A stretch of 64,000 nt of DNA from Actinopolyspora lacussalsi (GCA_030803735.1 JAURUC010000001.1:4030001-4094000), one strand, 5' to 3'. Shown: positions 35,579-44,881, numbered from the stretch's first letter. Notes: generated by a model from the sequence alone, not told the origin. Numbers and translations: made by a program.

Positions 35579-36679
35579 TCAGCCCGTCAACCTGGCCCCC
35601 GTGCTCGGGTCGAACAGGTGCAGCTCGTTCGGATCCCGTGTAATCACCGAGACCCGCTCACCGAGCGTGGGCGGCTCGCGGCCGTCGATGCGCACCACCA
35701 GTCGCGTGTCGGAATCGGCAGTGTCCGGACGCGCGTGCACCAGCGCGTCGGCCCCCAGCTCCTCCACGAGTTCGACGGTCAGCTCCGCGCCGTCCCCACC
35801 GGGTGCGCCGAGTCGCAACGACTCGGGGCGCAGGCCCACCGTGACCTCGCCGAGGCCGCGCGCGGAGGCCTCCGAAACTGTCTCACGGGGCAGTGGCACG
35901 GTCTGCCCGTCGAAGCTCGCGCCCTCTTCGGTGAGTCGCGCCGTGCGCAGGTTCATGGCCGGGGAGCCGATGAACCCGGCGACGAAGGAGTTGGCGGGCC
36001 GTTCGTAGAGTTCGCGCGGTGTGTCGACCTGCTGGAGCTTTCCGTCGGCCAGCACGGCGACCCGGTGCCCCATGGTCATCGCCTCGACCTGGTCGTGGGT
36101 GACGTAGACAGTCGTGGTGCCGAGCCGTCGCTGCAGCGCGGCGATGTTGGCCCTCGTCTCCACGCGCAGTTTCGCGTCCAGGTTGGACAGCGGTTCGTCC
36201 ATGAGGAACACGCTCGGGTCGCGCACGATCGCCCGACCCATCGCGACTCGCTGGCGCTGCCCGCCGGACAGTTCCCGTGGTTTGCGGTCCAGGTACTCGC
36301 GCAGGTCGAGCATGTCGGCCGCTTGGGTGACCTTCTCCCGGATGACGTCCTTCTTCGTCTTGCGCAACCGCAGTGCGAAGCCCATGTTCTCTGCCACCGT
36401 CATGTGCGGGTAGAGCGCGTAGGACTGGAAGACCATCGCGATGTCCCGTGACTTCGGGGGAACGTTCGTGACATCGTTTCCGCCGATGTTGATGGCACCC
36501 TCGTCGACGTCCTCCAGCCCGGCGACCATCCGGAGTGCCGTGGATTTGCCGGATCCGGAAGGTCCGACGAGCACGAGGAACTCGCCGTCACCGATCCGCA
36601 GGTCCAGCTCGTCCACCGCGCGAACCGGTTTCGTGCCCGGGAATACACGTGAAGCGCCGTCGTACGCGACCTCGGCCAT
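35579..36679 (-). CDS. Multiple-sugar ABC transporter ATPase (MsiK/UgpC-like)
   Basis: 366 residues. Walker A GPSGSGKST, Q-loop MVFQSYALYPHMTVAEN, signature LSGGQRQRVAMGRA, Walker B VFLMDEPLSNLDA, H-loop YVTHDQVEAMT, and a C-terminal TOBE/MalK regulatory domain (VGLRPESLRL). No permease or binding-protein genes are near. In actinomycetes such orphan ATPases (MsiK) energise many sugar uptake systems. The ATG at 36679 is preferred over 36697 because AAGGTG is suitably placed and the product starts with the family's MAEV. Confidence 0.93.
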   Translation of the reverse strand: MAEVAYDGASRVFPGTKPVRAVDELDLRIGDGEFLVLVGPSGSGKSTALRMVAGLEDVDEGAINIGGNDVTNVPPKSRDIAMVFQSYALYPHMTVAENMGFALRLRKTKKDVIREKVTQAADMLDLREYLDRKPRELSGGQRQRVAMGRAIVRDPSVFLMDEPLSNLDAKLRVETRANIAALQRRLGTTTVYVTHDQVEAMTMGHRVAVLADGKLQQVDTPRELYERPANSFVAGFIGSPAMNLRTARLTEEGASFDGQTVPLPRETVSEASARGLGEVTVGLRPESLRLGAPGGDGAELTVELVEELGADALVHARPDTADSDTRLVVRIDGREPPTLGERVSVITRDPNELHLFDPSTGARLTG

Positions 36680-36695
36680 GTGTGACACACCTTTC

Positions 36696-36730
36696 ACCGA
36701 AGGATTGGTCTGGACAAATTATCCTTCGGT
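36696..36730. promoter_or_regulatory. Inverted repeat in the sugar-ATPase promoter
   Basis: ACCGAAGGAT (36696-36705) and ATCCTTCGGT (36721-36730) are perfect arms 15 bases apart, 17 bases before the ATPase start codon. It could be an operator or an untranslated-region hairpin. The remaining bases to 37046 hold no gene. Confidence 0.5.
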
Positions 36731-37046
36731 GGATCGTGCCGCCACCCCCGAGTGTCGGAAAGAATTCGTTTTTCAGCGTTCGGCCGCGTTCCGACGGGCC
36801 GGGTTTCCAGCCGGGTTCCCAACGCGTTTCCAGTGGGGTTCCGGTGGGCAGCGGCGTTCCCACCTCCCGCGTCGAGCCCTGGTCGGGAGGCTCGAAACGC
36901 GGTGCGGGTGTCCGCTCGGAACCTCCGGCACCATGGGCTGGAGCGGGCTGGAGGTTCCGCCTGGCGGCCCGCCGCGGTGGGGGTCCGCGAAACTTCGGCA
37001 AAATGGTTGTGGGATCTGGGTCATCAAAGCTTCACCCACACTTACT

Positions 37047-37061
37047 GAACCGTTACGGTTC
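37047..37061. promoter_or_regulatory. LacI-type operator before the regulator gene
   Basis: GAACCGT-T-ACGGTTC, a perfect 7-bp inverted repeat ending five bases before the LacI-family start codon. The form, near-palindromic with a central CG-rich half-site and within the promoter, suits autoregulation by the gene product. Confidence 0.55.
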
Positions 37062-37065
37062 CCGC

Positions 37066-38169
37066 ATGGTGCGGTCTACGAATTCGAGGCGACCCGCGAC
37101 ACTGGCGTCGCTCGCCGCGGAACTCGGCGTTTCCCGGACTACGGTCTCCAACGCCTACAACCGTCCCGACCAACTTTCCCCGGAACTGCGCAAACGCGTA
37201 CTCGACACCGCCCGCCGACTCGGTTATCCCGGTCCGGATCCGGTGGCGCGCTCGCTGCGCACCCGCAAGGCTGGGGCGGTCGGACTGCTGCTCACCGAGA
37301 ACCTCTCCTACGCGTTCCGGGACCCGGCCGCCGTCGGTTTCCTCGAAGGGCTCGCGTTGGCCTGTGAGGACGCCGATCACGGGCTGCTGCTGATACCAGC
37401 GAACCCGGAACACGAGGACGTGGCCTCGGTGCACAGCGCCGGTGTGGACGGTTTCGTGGTGTACTCCGTGCCCGACGACGATCCGCATCTGGCCGCTGTC
37501 ATGGAACGCCCCGTTCCCACCGTGATCTGTGATCAACCCAGCCTGCCCGAGATCGACCGGGTGGGGATCGACGACGGCGCTGCCATCAAGGAACTGGCCA
37601 GGCACCTCATCGAACTCGGTCACCGCAAGATCGGCGTCGTGTGCATGCGGCTGGCGCGGACCCGCAACGACGGGCCGGCGTCCCCCGAACGGCAGGCCAA
37701 TGCCGGCTTCCACGTGCAGCGGGCCAGGCTCACCGCGTTGTCCGAGGCCTTCGCCGAGGTCGGGGTGGACTGGGAGCAGGTCCCGGTCATCGAGCGCTTC
37801 GACCACACCACGGAGTCGGGTGGCTCGGCCGCCGCCCGGCTCATGGAGCTCGACCCGGAGATCACCGCGATCATCTGCACCTCCGACATCCTCGCGCTGG
37901 GTGCGCTCACCGAGGTCAGAAGGCAGGGCAGGCGGGTGCCGCAGGACATCACCATCACCGGTTTCGACGGCATCGACGACGCCGAGCGGGTCGAGCTGAC
38001 CACCGTGCGCCAGCCGGTGCTGGAGAAGGGCAGGGCAGCGGGCAGATTGCTGCTGGACGCGAGCGAGTCGACCGGCAAGCCGCGCGAGGTGCTGCTCGAC
38101 ACCCAACTCGTCACCGGTTCCACCGCGGGATCACCCCGTTCGGTGGAGGAGCGCTGGTTCGGGCCCTGA
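37066..38169 (+). CDS. LacI-family transcriptional regulator
   Basis: 367 residues. N-terminal HTH (ATLASLAAELGVSRTTVSNAY) and hinge (RLGYPGPDPVARSLRTRKAG), then a periplasmic-binding-protein-like sensor domain ending ITGFDGIDDAERVELTTV. The frame is open 177 codons upstream, but that stretch is Arg/Pro-rich and precedes the HTH; the ATG at 37066 gives the standard LacI N-terminus. It diverges from the sugar ATPase gene, which it may regulate. Confidence 0.94.
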   Translation: MVRSTNSRRPATLASLAAELGVSRTTVSNAYNRPDQLSPELRKRVLDTARRLGYPGPDPVARSLRTRKAGAVGLLLTENLSYAFRDPAAVGFLEGLALACEDADHGLLLIPANPEHEDVASVHSAGVDGFVVYSVPDDDPHLAAVMERPVPTVICDQPSLPEIDRVGIDDGAAIKELARHLIELGHRKIGVVCMRLARTRNDGPASPERQANAGFHVQRARLTALSEAFAEVGVDWEQVPVIERFDHTTESGGSAAARLMELDPEITAIICTSDILALGALTEVRRQGRRVPQDITITGFDGIDDAERVELTTVRQPVLEKGRAAGRLLLDASESTGKPREVLLDTQLVTGSTAGSPRSVEERWFGP

Positions 38170-38302
38170 CCGGTTCGCGGCGGCCACACCGGTCTCGTCG
38201 CCGGGCGTTTCGGCACGGTGGTGTCGGGGCCCGGATCGGCTCCCGCCCACCGATCCGGCCGGAGGCTCCCGGCCAGCCCCGCACTGGTCAGCACCGCACT
38301 GA

Positions 38303-39958
38303 TCAACCTCGTACCGGGCCGCCCTGCAACGGGTTGCGCCGCAACAGGCCGCGCCGCGCCGGAGGGGAGAGCTCTCCCCTGTCGAGCAGTTTGTAGGCGT
38401 CCCGCGAGACCGCCAGCAGTTCCTCGGTGGGCAGCTGGGACTCCGGGACCTCACCGGCCGCGGTCTCGTAGGCGTCGTGCAGCTCGATCAGCGCCTTTCG
38501 GAGGCGTTCCGGATCGGTTCGCTGCGGTTCGGTCAGCTCCCTGACCCGCGCCAGCGAGTCCCGCAGCCTGGCCAACCAGGCCCCGTGCGGGGCGAGCCAG
38601 GCCACCAGGACGGCCACCGCCGCGCCGAGCAGGGTCGCCCACAACCTGCTGCTGACCAACTGGGCCGGGCTGGCCTGGGTCATCATCCCGCTGACCAGCA
38701 GCGCTACCGGGGTGGCGAACAACAGTCCGAACGCGTAGTTGACGGGCATGGTCGCTTCGACGGCCCACTGCAGCGCGGCCAGCAGCAGAATGATCACCCA
38801 CACGGCCGGATGCAGCGACAGCAGCACCAGCCCGAGCAGCACGCCTCCCACCGTGCCCGCGACACGTTGCAGCATCCGCGGTACCGAGCGCGAGGTGCTG
38901 GTGGCCTGCAGGACCGATACCGCCGAGACCCCGGCCCAGTAGATGTGTCCGGTGTCGAGCAGGTCGGCCAGCACGCCCGCCAGCAGCGCGGCGACGCCCA
39001 CCCGCAGCGCGAACGGCACCAACCAGCTGCCGGAGCCCTTGCCCGGGCGCACCGCGGCCAGCAGTACTCCCCGGATCGTGCACCACCGGGAGGGCGGTAG
39101 CGCCGGTACGACCGCCGATTCCTCGCGGGCGTATCCGGGGGCGGCGGGGGAGTCCCCCCTGCGGATCCCGGCGGCCGTCTCGCGCAGCGACCGGATCGTC
39201 TCGCTCGCCGCTCGCCCGGAACCGCCCAGCACTTCGCAGATCTCGGTGGTCTGGATCAGCCTCTGGTGCTCCGCCGTGTCACGCTGTCGTCCCCCCACCA
39301 GCGCCAGACGTGTCCACGCGGCCTCCACTGCCACGGCCGATCGGTGCCTGGCCAGCACGTCGGAGCGGTTCGACAGATAGGCGGCGGTGGCTTCCAGGGC
39401 GGAGGCCACCGCCCTGCGCTGCGGGCGCAGGCCGGCGAACGCCGCCCCCACGGTGCAGATGAGCCAGGCGAAGGCGCCGCTGACGGCGCAGACGGCCAGC
39501 TGGGGCGCGACGTCGGCGGGGGTGATGGCCAGGTTCGCGCAGGCACCGGTGGCGAACGAGAAGATCAGCCCGCCGGGAGCGCCGAGCTTGACGGCCGTGG
39601 TGGCGGCGGTGGCGACCGCTCCGACCACGGCGGTGCCGGTCACCACCAGCAGTCGGTGTTGCCACGGTGCCACGTCGGCCAGCGCGATCGCGTCGCCCAG
39701 ACCTACCGCGATCACCATTCCGGCGGCGACCGCCGCCAGCGAACGGGTCTGGTTGCGGTACGGCTCGCTGCGGCAGTAGACGCTGGTCAACGCGCCGAAC
39801 ACCGCTCCGGCGACCAGGTCCAGCCGGTCGAGTCCCAGCAGCACCAGCAGCGGTGTCAGTACCGACAGGAACGCGCGCAGCGCGGGCCACAAGATGGGGC
39901 CATGCCGGTTGATGTGAATGGCCTCACGCAGATGACGTGCCAGTATCGTCGAGGACAC
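38303..39958 (-). CDS. FUSC-family membrane protein
   Basis: 551 residues in the duplicated FUSC layout: two sets of about six helices (residues 25-180 and 310-460), a soluble helical region between, and a charged C-terminal tail. The second half matches FUSC_2 (ISAVSVLQATSTSRSVPRML-like stretch near residue 350). Relatives AaeB and YccS act in aromatic-acid efflux. A MarR-family gene reads divergently 46 bases away, which fits efflux induced by an aromatic ligand. GTG start. Confidence 0.88.
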   Translation of the reverse strand: MSSTILARHLREAIHINRHGPILWPALRAFLSVLTPLLVLLGLDRLDLVAGAVFGALTSVYCRSEPYRNQTRSLAAVAAGMVIAVGLGDAIALADVAPWQHRLLVVTGTAVVGAVATAATTAVKLGAPGGLIFSFATGACANLAITPADVAPQLAVCAVSGAFAWLICTVGAAFAGLRPQRRAVASALEATAAYLSNRSDVLARHRSAVAVEAAWTRLALVGGRQRDTAEHQRLIQTTEICEVLGGSGRAASETIRSLRETAAGIRRGDSPAAPGYAREESAVVPALPPSRWCTIRGVLLAAVRPGKGSGSWLVPFALRVGVAALLAGVLADLLDTGHIYWAGVSAVSVLQATSTSRSVPRMLQRVAGTVGGVLLGLVLLSLHPAVWVIILLLAALQWAVEATMPVNYAFGLLFATPVALLVSGMMTQASPAQLVSSRLWATLLGAAVAVLVAWLAPHGAWLARLRDSLARVRELTEPQRTDPERLRKALIELHDAYETAAGEVPESQLPTEELLAVSRDAYKLLDRGELSPPARRGLLRRNPLQGGPVRG

Positions 39959-39966
39959 GTTCTATT

Positions 39967-39986
39967 GTAATACACAAGTATTTTAC
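39967..39986. promoter_or_regulatory. Candidate MarR operator in divergent promoter
   Basis: GTAATACACAAGTATTTTAC: outer arms GTAA/TTAC and inner TAC/GTA are symmetric. It lies in the 46-base gap between the FUSC gene and the MarR gene, an AT-rich island in G+C-rich DNA, and would serve both promoters. Confidence 0.6.
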
Positions 39987-40004
39987 TAGTGAAGTGATGG
40001 TGGG

Positions 40005-40535
40005 ATGAGACGCACGCCGGACATCATCAGTGCCGCACGCGGGCAGTGGAAGGAGATCCACCCCGAGCTGGACACCTCCAGCATGGAGATCGTCGGGCGG
40101 GTGCTCCGCACCGCAGCCGTACTGCGGCAACGATTGGACACCGTCCTCGGTGACGAGGGACTCAACCGGGCCGAGTTCGATCTGCTCTCCGCGCTGCGCC
40201 GCAGCGGGGAACCGGTCACACCGGGGCGGCTGAACGGCCTGATGGTCGCCTCCGGAGCGGCGACCACCAAACGGGTGCAGCAGCTGGCCGAACGCGGTCT
40301 CCTCGAACGCATTCGGGACCAGCACGATCGCCGCAGCGCGCGGGTGCGGATCACCGATCACGGTGCGGAGCTCATAGACAGGGCGTTCGCCCGCAATCTG
40401 GAAGCCGAGCGCGAGCTGCTGGCCGGGATGAACACCAAACAGCGGGAGGCGGTCTCCGGTGGGCTGGCGGAGCTGTTGCGCTCCCTGGAAGGTCCCCCCG
40501 CGCCCGCGCCGCCCGCATCCTCGCAGCCTGATTGA
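40005..40535 (+). CDS. MarR-family transcriptional regulator
   Basis: 176 residues. Winged helix with FDLLSALRRSGEPVTPGRL, recognition helix GAATTKRVQQLAERGLLER and wing DQHDRRSARVRIT. A proline/alanine-rich tail follows. It probably represses the divergent FUSC exporter and itself through the palindrome between them. Confidence 0.93.
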   Translation: MRRTPDIISAARGQWKEIHPELDTSSMEIVGRVLRTAAVLRQRLDTVLGDEGLNRAEFDLLSALRRSGEPVTPGRLNGLMVASGAATTKRVQQLAERGLLERIRDQHDRRSARVRITDHGAELIDRAFARNLEAERELLAGMNTKQREAVSGGLAELLRSLEGPPAPAPPASSQPD

Positions 40536-40618
40536 CGCGGCCTGACTGACGCGGCCGACCGAGGACATCCGCCCGGGTGTCGCAGGGGAGCGCGCTCGGC
40601 GGAAACCGGGGAAACCGG

Positions 40619-42259
40619 TCAGTAGTTCCGCCAGGCCCCCCGCTCGTACCGCACGATTCTCGGGTGCATCAGAGTGGATGGTTCGATGTCGGCGATCCGG
40701 TCCCGATCCGGCGGGAACACGGTCGCCGCGCGCAGCGTCCGCTCGTCCAACGTGCGCAATCCCGGCACCTCCTCGGGCAACCGCGGTGACGGCGCCGAGT
40801 CCCCCGAGACACCCAGCTGGAAACCCCACTGCCCGAAGCTCGGGATGGGGCGGGAGTACGGCACCGTGGCCAGTCCCGCCTGCCGCATCGATGCCTCGAC
40901 GCACCAGTAGGCCTCCGGCGCGAAGTACGGCGACCCCGCCTGCACGTTGACTCTGGCCCCCTCGGCCATCGAGCGGCGCACCAGCGAGTAGAACTCCGTG
41001 GAGTACAGCTTCGCGGTCTCGGTGGAGTCCGGATCCGGCATGTCCACCAGCACCGTGTCGTAGCGCCGCTGATTGTCGCGCAGCCAGCTGAACGCGTCCG
41101 CCGAGACGGTGTTCACGCGGGGATCGTCGAAGGCGTGCTCGTTCAGCGAGGTCAGCCGCGGGTCCTCGCGCCCCAACCGCAGCACCGCGGGGTCCAGCTC
41201 GACCAGGGTCACCCGTTCCACGTCCGGATAGCGCAGCACCTCGCGCAGCGCGAGCCCGTCACCGCCACCCAGGATCAGCACCTCGGAGTGATCGCCCGTC
41301 ATGGCCGGATGCACCAGCGCTTCGTGGTAGCGGCGCTCGTCCACCGAGCTGAACTGCAGATCGCCGTTGAGGAACAGCCGGGTGTCGGTCCTGCCGGACA
41401 GCGATTCGGAACTGGTGAGCACGATCTCCTGGTACTTCGACCGCTCCGCGTGCACCACCGGATCGTCGTAGAGCGCCTGGCGCGCCGTCGTCTCGAACCG
41501 GTCGGAGAGCACGAACGCGCCGCCCAGCACCCCACCGATCAGCACCACCGAGGCCGTCAGCAGCACGACGAGCCGCTTTCCCAGCTCGACGCGGTACACC
41601 GTCAGGATCAGGCCCAGACCGGCCGCCGCGTTGAGCATGCCCACCAGCAGGGCGCCCCGGACCTGGCCCAGCAGCGGCAGCAGCAGGAACGGGAAGGCCA
41701 GCCCGCCGATGAGGGCTCCCACGTAGTCCGCGGCGAACATGTCGGCCACCGCGGAACCCGCTTCCTGCCGCCTGATCCGCTGCAGCAGCACCATCAGCAG
41801 CGGAATCTCCGCGCCGATCAGCGTGCCCAGCACCAGCGAGGTCACGATCAGCATCGGCATGTACATGCTCAGCCACGCGAAGGCGGCGTACAGACCGAGC
41901 ACGCTGAGCCCGCCGAGCAGCGCCAGCACCAGCTCCACGGCGACGAAGGAGACCGCCGCCCAGCGTTGCAGCGGTTTGGCGAGCAGCGCGCCGAGGCCCA
42001 TGGCGAACACCATCAGCGACAGCACGATGGAAGCCTGTCCCACGCTGTTGCCGATCAGGTAACTGCCGAGCGCGACCAGTGCGAGCTCGTAGACCAGCCC
42101 GCAGGCCGAGCAGACGAACACCGCCAGCAGCACCGTGAACCGCGCCATGCCGGGACGACGGTACCGGTGCTGCCGGGGCGTCGCGGTGTCCTCGACCGCT
42201 CCGTCCGGGTCGGAATCCGTCGTCCCGTCGAGGTGGTCGTCCTGCGCGGTGCTGCTCAT
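40619..42259 (-). CDS. Membrane-bound spermidine synthase-like protein
   Basis: 546 residues: seven predicted membrane helices (about 40-250), then a spermidine-synthase-type Rossmann domain with VLILGGGDGLALREVLRYP, a VELDPAV acidic loop and LVDMPDPDSTETAKLYS (DPD motif position). M. tuberculosis SpeE-type proteins have the same membrane-plus-synthase design. Whether it makes polyamines is uncertain. It ends a same-strand cluster with DUF350, DUF4247 and DUF4178 genes. Confidence 0.9.
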   Translation of the reverse strand: MSSTAQDDHLDGTTDSDPDGAVEDTATPRQHRYRRPGMARFTVLLAVFVCSACGLVYELALVALGSYLIGNSVGQASIVLSLMVFAMGLGALLAKPLQRWAAVSFVAVELVLALLGGLSVLGLYAAFAWLSMYMPMLIVTSLVLGTLIGAEIPLLMVLLQRIRRQEAGSAVADMFAADYVGALIGGLAFPFLLLPLLGQVRGALLVGMLNAAAGLGLILTVYRVELGKRLVVLLTASVVLIGGVLGGAFVLSDRFETTARQALYDDPVVHAERSKYQEIVLTSSESLSGRTDTRLFLNGDLQFSSVDERRYHEALVHPAMTGDHSEVLILGGGDGLALREVLRYPDVERVTLVELDPAVLRLGREDPRLTSLNEHAFDDPRVNTVSADAFSWLRDNQRRYDTVLVDMPDPDSTETAKLYSTEFYSLVRRSMAEGARVNVQAGSPYFAPEAYWCVEASMRQAGLATVPYSRPIPSFGQWGFQLGVSGDSAPSPRLPEEVPGLRTLDERTLRAATVFPPDRDRIADIEPSTLMHPRIVRYERGAWRNY

Positions 42260-42293
42260 GGCGTTTCGCTGCTCTTCGATAGGGAGCGGTGGG

Positions 42294-42719
42294 TCACCAG
42301 ATCGCCGCGGCGATGATCGTCGCGATCACCACGTGCGAGGAGGCCGAGACCCAGGTGCCCGGGTGGATGGACGCTGTGGAGAGCTCGTCACCGAGCCTTC
42401 CCGGCGTGATCGCGTCGATGAGCAGGAAGGACAGGCCCATCAGGATCAGACCGAGCAGCCCGTAGGCCAGCGTGCCGATCAGTCCGTAAACCAGGTCGTT
42501 CGAGCTGGCGGCGATCGCGGTGGTGAGGATGATGCCCACGCCGATGAGCCCGGACACCAGCAGGATGGCCGCGTTCGCGTTGCGGTGCACCCAGATGAGG
42601 TCGCGGAGCTTGCCCGGAGTGGCCAGGTCCACTAGAACGTAGCCGAGGACCATCAGTACGGCCCCGACGATGCCGTAGGCGATCGCCGCGGACAGGCCGA
42701 AGAGCAGTTCCTGGAACAA
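42294..42719 (-). CDS. DUF350 membrane protein
   Basis: 141 residues with four helices in two repeated units: YGIVGAVLMVLGYVLVDLATPG and YGLLGLILMGLSFLLIDAITPG are clear internal duplicates, the DUF350 signature. TTG start with AAAGG upstream. Located between the unknown gene and the spermidine-synthase-like gene, 34 bases before the latter. Function unknown. Confidence 0.9.
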   Translation of the reverse strand: MFQELLFGLSAAIAYGIVGAVLMVLGYVLVDLATPGKLRDLIWVHRNANAAILLVSGLIGVGIILTTAIAASSNDLVYGLIGTLAYGLLGLILMGLSFLLIDAITPGRLGDELSTASIHPGTWVSASSHVVIATIIAAAIW

Positions 42720-42800
42720 CTGTTGCGCCTTTCGGATCGTGATGTGAACGGATCACCGGTCACCGCTGTGTTGGGGCGTGGCCGGGTTCTCGTGGTCGGG

Positions 42801-43805
42801 TCACTGCTGTGGTGGCCACCGCGGACCGGGGGATTGACCGGGTGGGGGAGGTTGCGGCGGCTGCTGCCCGGGTGGTGGTCCCTGTTCGGGAGGACCGCTC
42901 GGCGGCCCGTCCCGGCCGTCCCCGCCATCCCCGCCCCGCTGTCGTACGAGGCCGACGGTGCCGAGCACGATTCCGAGCACCGTGACGATTCCGAGCACCA
43001 CCAGCCACACCCAGCGCCACAGCCCGGGAATCCCGGTGTCGGCGCTCGGTAGCGGTTCCGCGGCGCGGGTCTCGGTCCGGCTCTCGGCCGCACGGGCGGG
43101 CAGCGATCCTTCCTGGGTCAGCAGCAGCGGCAACGCGATCGCGGCCTGGCCGGTGGTGTCCACCGGGGCCTCGATGAACCGCTCGGCCGTGATGCCGAGC
43201 TCGGCGAAGTCCGAGTCGTACGGCAGGTCCATGTTCGAGCCGGAGTCCTGGGCGACCTCCAGCTCGACAGCGCTCCACTGCTCGCTGGTCGCCGAGGTGT
43301 AGGCGACGGTGGCCCGCAGTTCGACCCACTCCTCGCAGGTGCTGGCCGGGGTGTTCGGGCCACGGCTGGACCCCTGGTCGTAGCTGTGCGCGGGATCCGC
43401 CGGGGAGTTGGACTCGTCCGACTGAGATGCCTCGGAATCCTCCTCATCGGGCATACCGATGTCGCGGTCCGGTTGGGACTCGTAGAGTTCGGAGTATTCG
43501 AGATCGTCGCTGCCGTCGGTCAGCTTCCACCCGAAGCAGACACCGTAGCGCCGCTCCTCCTCGGCGAGTTCCTCGGAGAGCTGGCGGGAGTCGGCGTCGG
43601 TGAACCGGGGGATGGACTGCCCGCCGTAGCTCTGCGCCCTGGAGTACCTGTCGCTCTCCTCGCCGTAGAACGACTCCGAACCGCCCTTCCCGCCCGTGCC
43701 CAGGACGATCAGGGTGAGCACCAGGGCCGCGATCCCGAAGAACGCCAGCAGCCCGACTGTCTTTCCGGTCTTGTTGTCGTTCGTTCCGCTGTTTCCCGTG
43801 CTCAT
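42801..43805 (-). CDS. Hypothetical single-pass protein with proline/glycine tails
   Basis: 334 residues. An N-terminal helix (residues 17-38), an extracytoplasmic domain with two cysteines (YGVCFGW, STCEEW), an acidic linker, a second helix near 270 (LWRWVWLVVLGIVTVLGIVL) and a Pro/Gln/Gly-rich cytosolic tail. No family recognised. Its ATG overlaps the DUF4247 stop (ATGA). Likely part of the same membrane complex as its neighbours. Confidence 0.82.
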   Translation of the reverse strand: MSTGNSGTNDNKTGKTVGLLAFFGIAALVLTLIVLGTGGKGGSESFYGEESDRYSRAQSYGGQSIPRFTDADSRQLSEELAEEERRYGVCFGWKLTDGSDDLEYSELYESQPDRDIGMPDEEDSEASQSDESNSPADPAHSYDQGSSRGPNTPASTCEEWVELRATVAYTSATSEQWSAVELEVAQDSGSNMDLPYDSDFAELGITAERFIEAPVDTTGQAAIALPLLLTQEGSLPARAAESRTETRAAEPLPSADTGIPGLWRWVWLVVLGIVTVLGIVLGTVGLVRQRGGDGGDGRDGPPSGPPEQGPPPGQQPPQPPPPGQSPGPRWPPQQ

Positions 43806-44239
43806 TTGCCCGATCCCGGTCCGCCGCCACGGAAGCTCTGTCCGTGCGGTCCGCCCCAGCCCCAGACACCGCCGACGACGTGGTGGTAGTGGCTGTTGGC
43901 CTCGTCGAGTTCCATGACGTGGATGACCGAGCCTCGGTTACGCGGCTGAACGATCACGGCGTCCTCGCTGTAGCGCAGGTAGATGCCGCTGCCCTCCGCG
44001 TACTGCGAGATCGGTTCCCAGGAGTCGGTGATGTCGTCGGCCACGGTGGACGGTTTGAGTTTCGAGGTGTAGGCCTTGTTGTCGTCGTCACCCGGTTTGT
44101 CCAGCTGGACGGCCCTGGTGTAGTTCTTCGCCACGTAGGCCCGTGGCCCCGTGCCGGTCGAAAAGATCATGACCATCGCGATGATCAGCGCCAGAAACGC
44201 CGTCATACCCGCGATGACGAACCAGAATTTCGGTTTCAT
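43802..44239 (-). CDS. DUF4247 protein
   Basis: 145 residues: one N-terminal membrane helix, then a domain with IYLRYSEDAVIVQPRNRGS and HHVVGGVWGW characteristic of DUF4247, ending in a Gly-rich tail. Predicted outside the membrane. Second gene in the DUF4178 cluster, 21 bases after DUF4178. Confidence 0.86.
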   Translation of the reverse strand: MKPKFWFVIAGMTAFLALIIAMVMIFSTGTGPRAYVAKNYTRAVQLDKPGDDDNKAYTSKLKPSTVADDITDSWEPISQYAEGSGIYLRYSEDAVIVQPRNRGSVIHVMELDEANSHYHHVVGGVWGWGGPHGQSFRGGGPGSGK

Positions 44240-44260
44240 CGCCTCGCCCGGTTCCTCCCG

Positions 44261-44881
44261 TCAGGCCGAAGCCGGATAGATACGCACGTCGTAGCGGGTG
44301 AGTTCCTCGCCCAGGGTGGCTTCCCAGTCGGCGCCGTCGAAGGACTCGAAACCGAGCATCGTGCCGTCGGAGGCTTCGTAGTCGTGGTAGCGCACGCTGC
44401 CGCTCTCGTCGAGGCCGGTGGTCGCCTCACTGCGGAACCGAGCCGTGCCGGACTCCTCGGAGCGGAACTCCCGTTCGCCGAATCCCAGTTTCGCGGGTCC
44501 CGGTGTCGGTACCTCGGTTTCCACGGGCGTCCACTGCGTCAGGACCAGGTCGGGATCCTCCTCGACCCCAAGCCACACCTGGGTGCCCTTGGCGTCGTCC
44601 AGCAGGTGTTCCGACCAGCGCCAGCTGCCCTCCGACAGTCGCAGCGTTCCCCGCACCGTGTAGGACATTCCCCGGACCTCCACGATGTCGCCCGCGGTCA
44701 ACGAGCGCGGGTCGCCGCGCAGCGTGTCCTGATCGGCGGTGTCGAACGGGTCCTTCGGGCCCCGTTCGCCGTGGTCGGAGCCGCCCCGCTGCGAACGCCG
44801 ACCCCGGAGCACGAGCGCGATCACGACCGCCACCAGTGCTACCAGCAGGATGAGGATCGGAAGGATCACGAATATGTTCAA
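44261..44881 (-). CDS. DUF4178 protein
   Basis: 206 residues. N-terminal membrane helix (LPILILLVALVAVVIALVL), then the DUF4178 domain with GDIVEVRGMSYTVRGTLR and WRWSEHLL. TTG start preceded by a G-rich ribosome site. First gene of the five-gene cluster. The 314 bases upstream to the trehalose gene hold no ORF of merit and should carry the promoter. Confidence 0.87.
   Translation of the reverse strand: MNIFVILPILILLVALVAVVIALVLRGRRSQRGGSDHGERGPKDPFDTADQDTLRGDPRSLTAGDIVEVRGMSYTVRGTLRLSEGSWRWSEHLLDDAKGTQVWLGVEEDPDLVLTQWTPVETEVPTPGPAKLGFGEREFRSEESGTARFRSEATTGLDESGSVRYHDYEASDGTMLGFESFDGADWEATLGEELTRYDVRIYPASA

Noticed and set aside
36535..37065. N-terminal extension of the LacI regulator
   Set aside because: The upstream frame is Arg/Pro/Gly-rich, and the HTH must lie at the N-terminus; the ATG at 37066 gives the family start.
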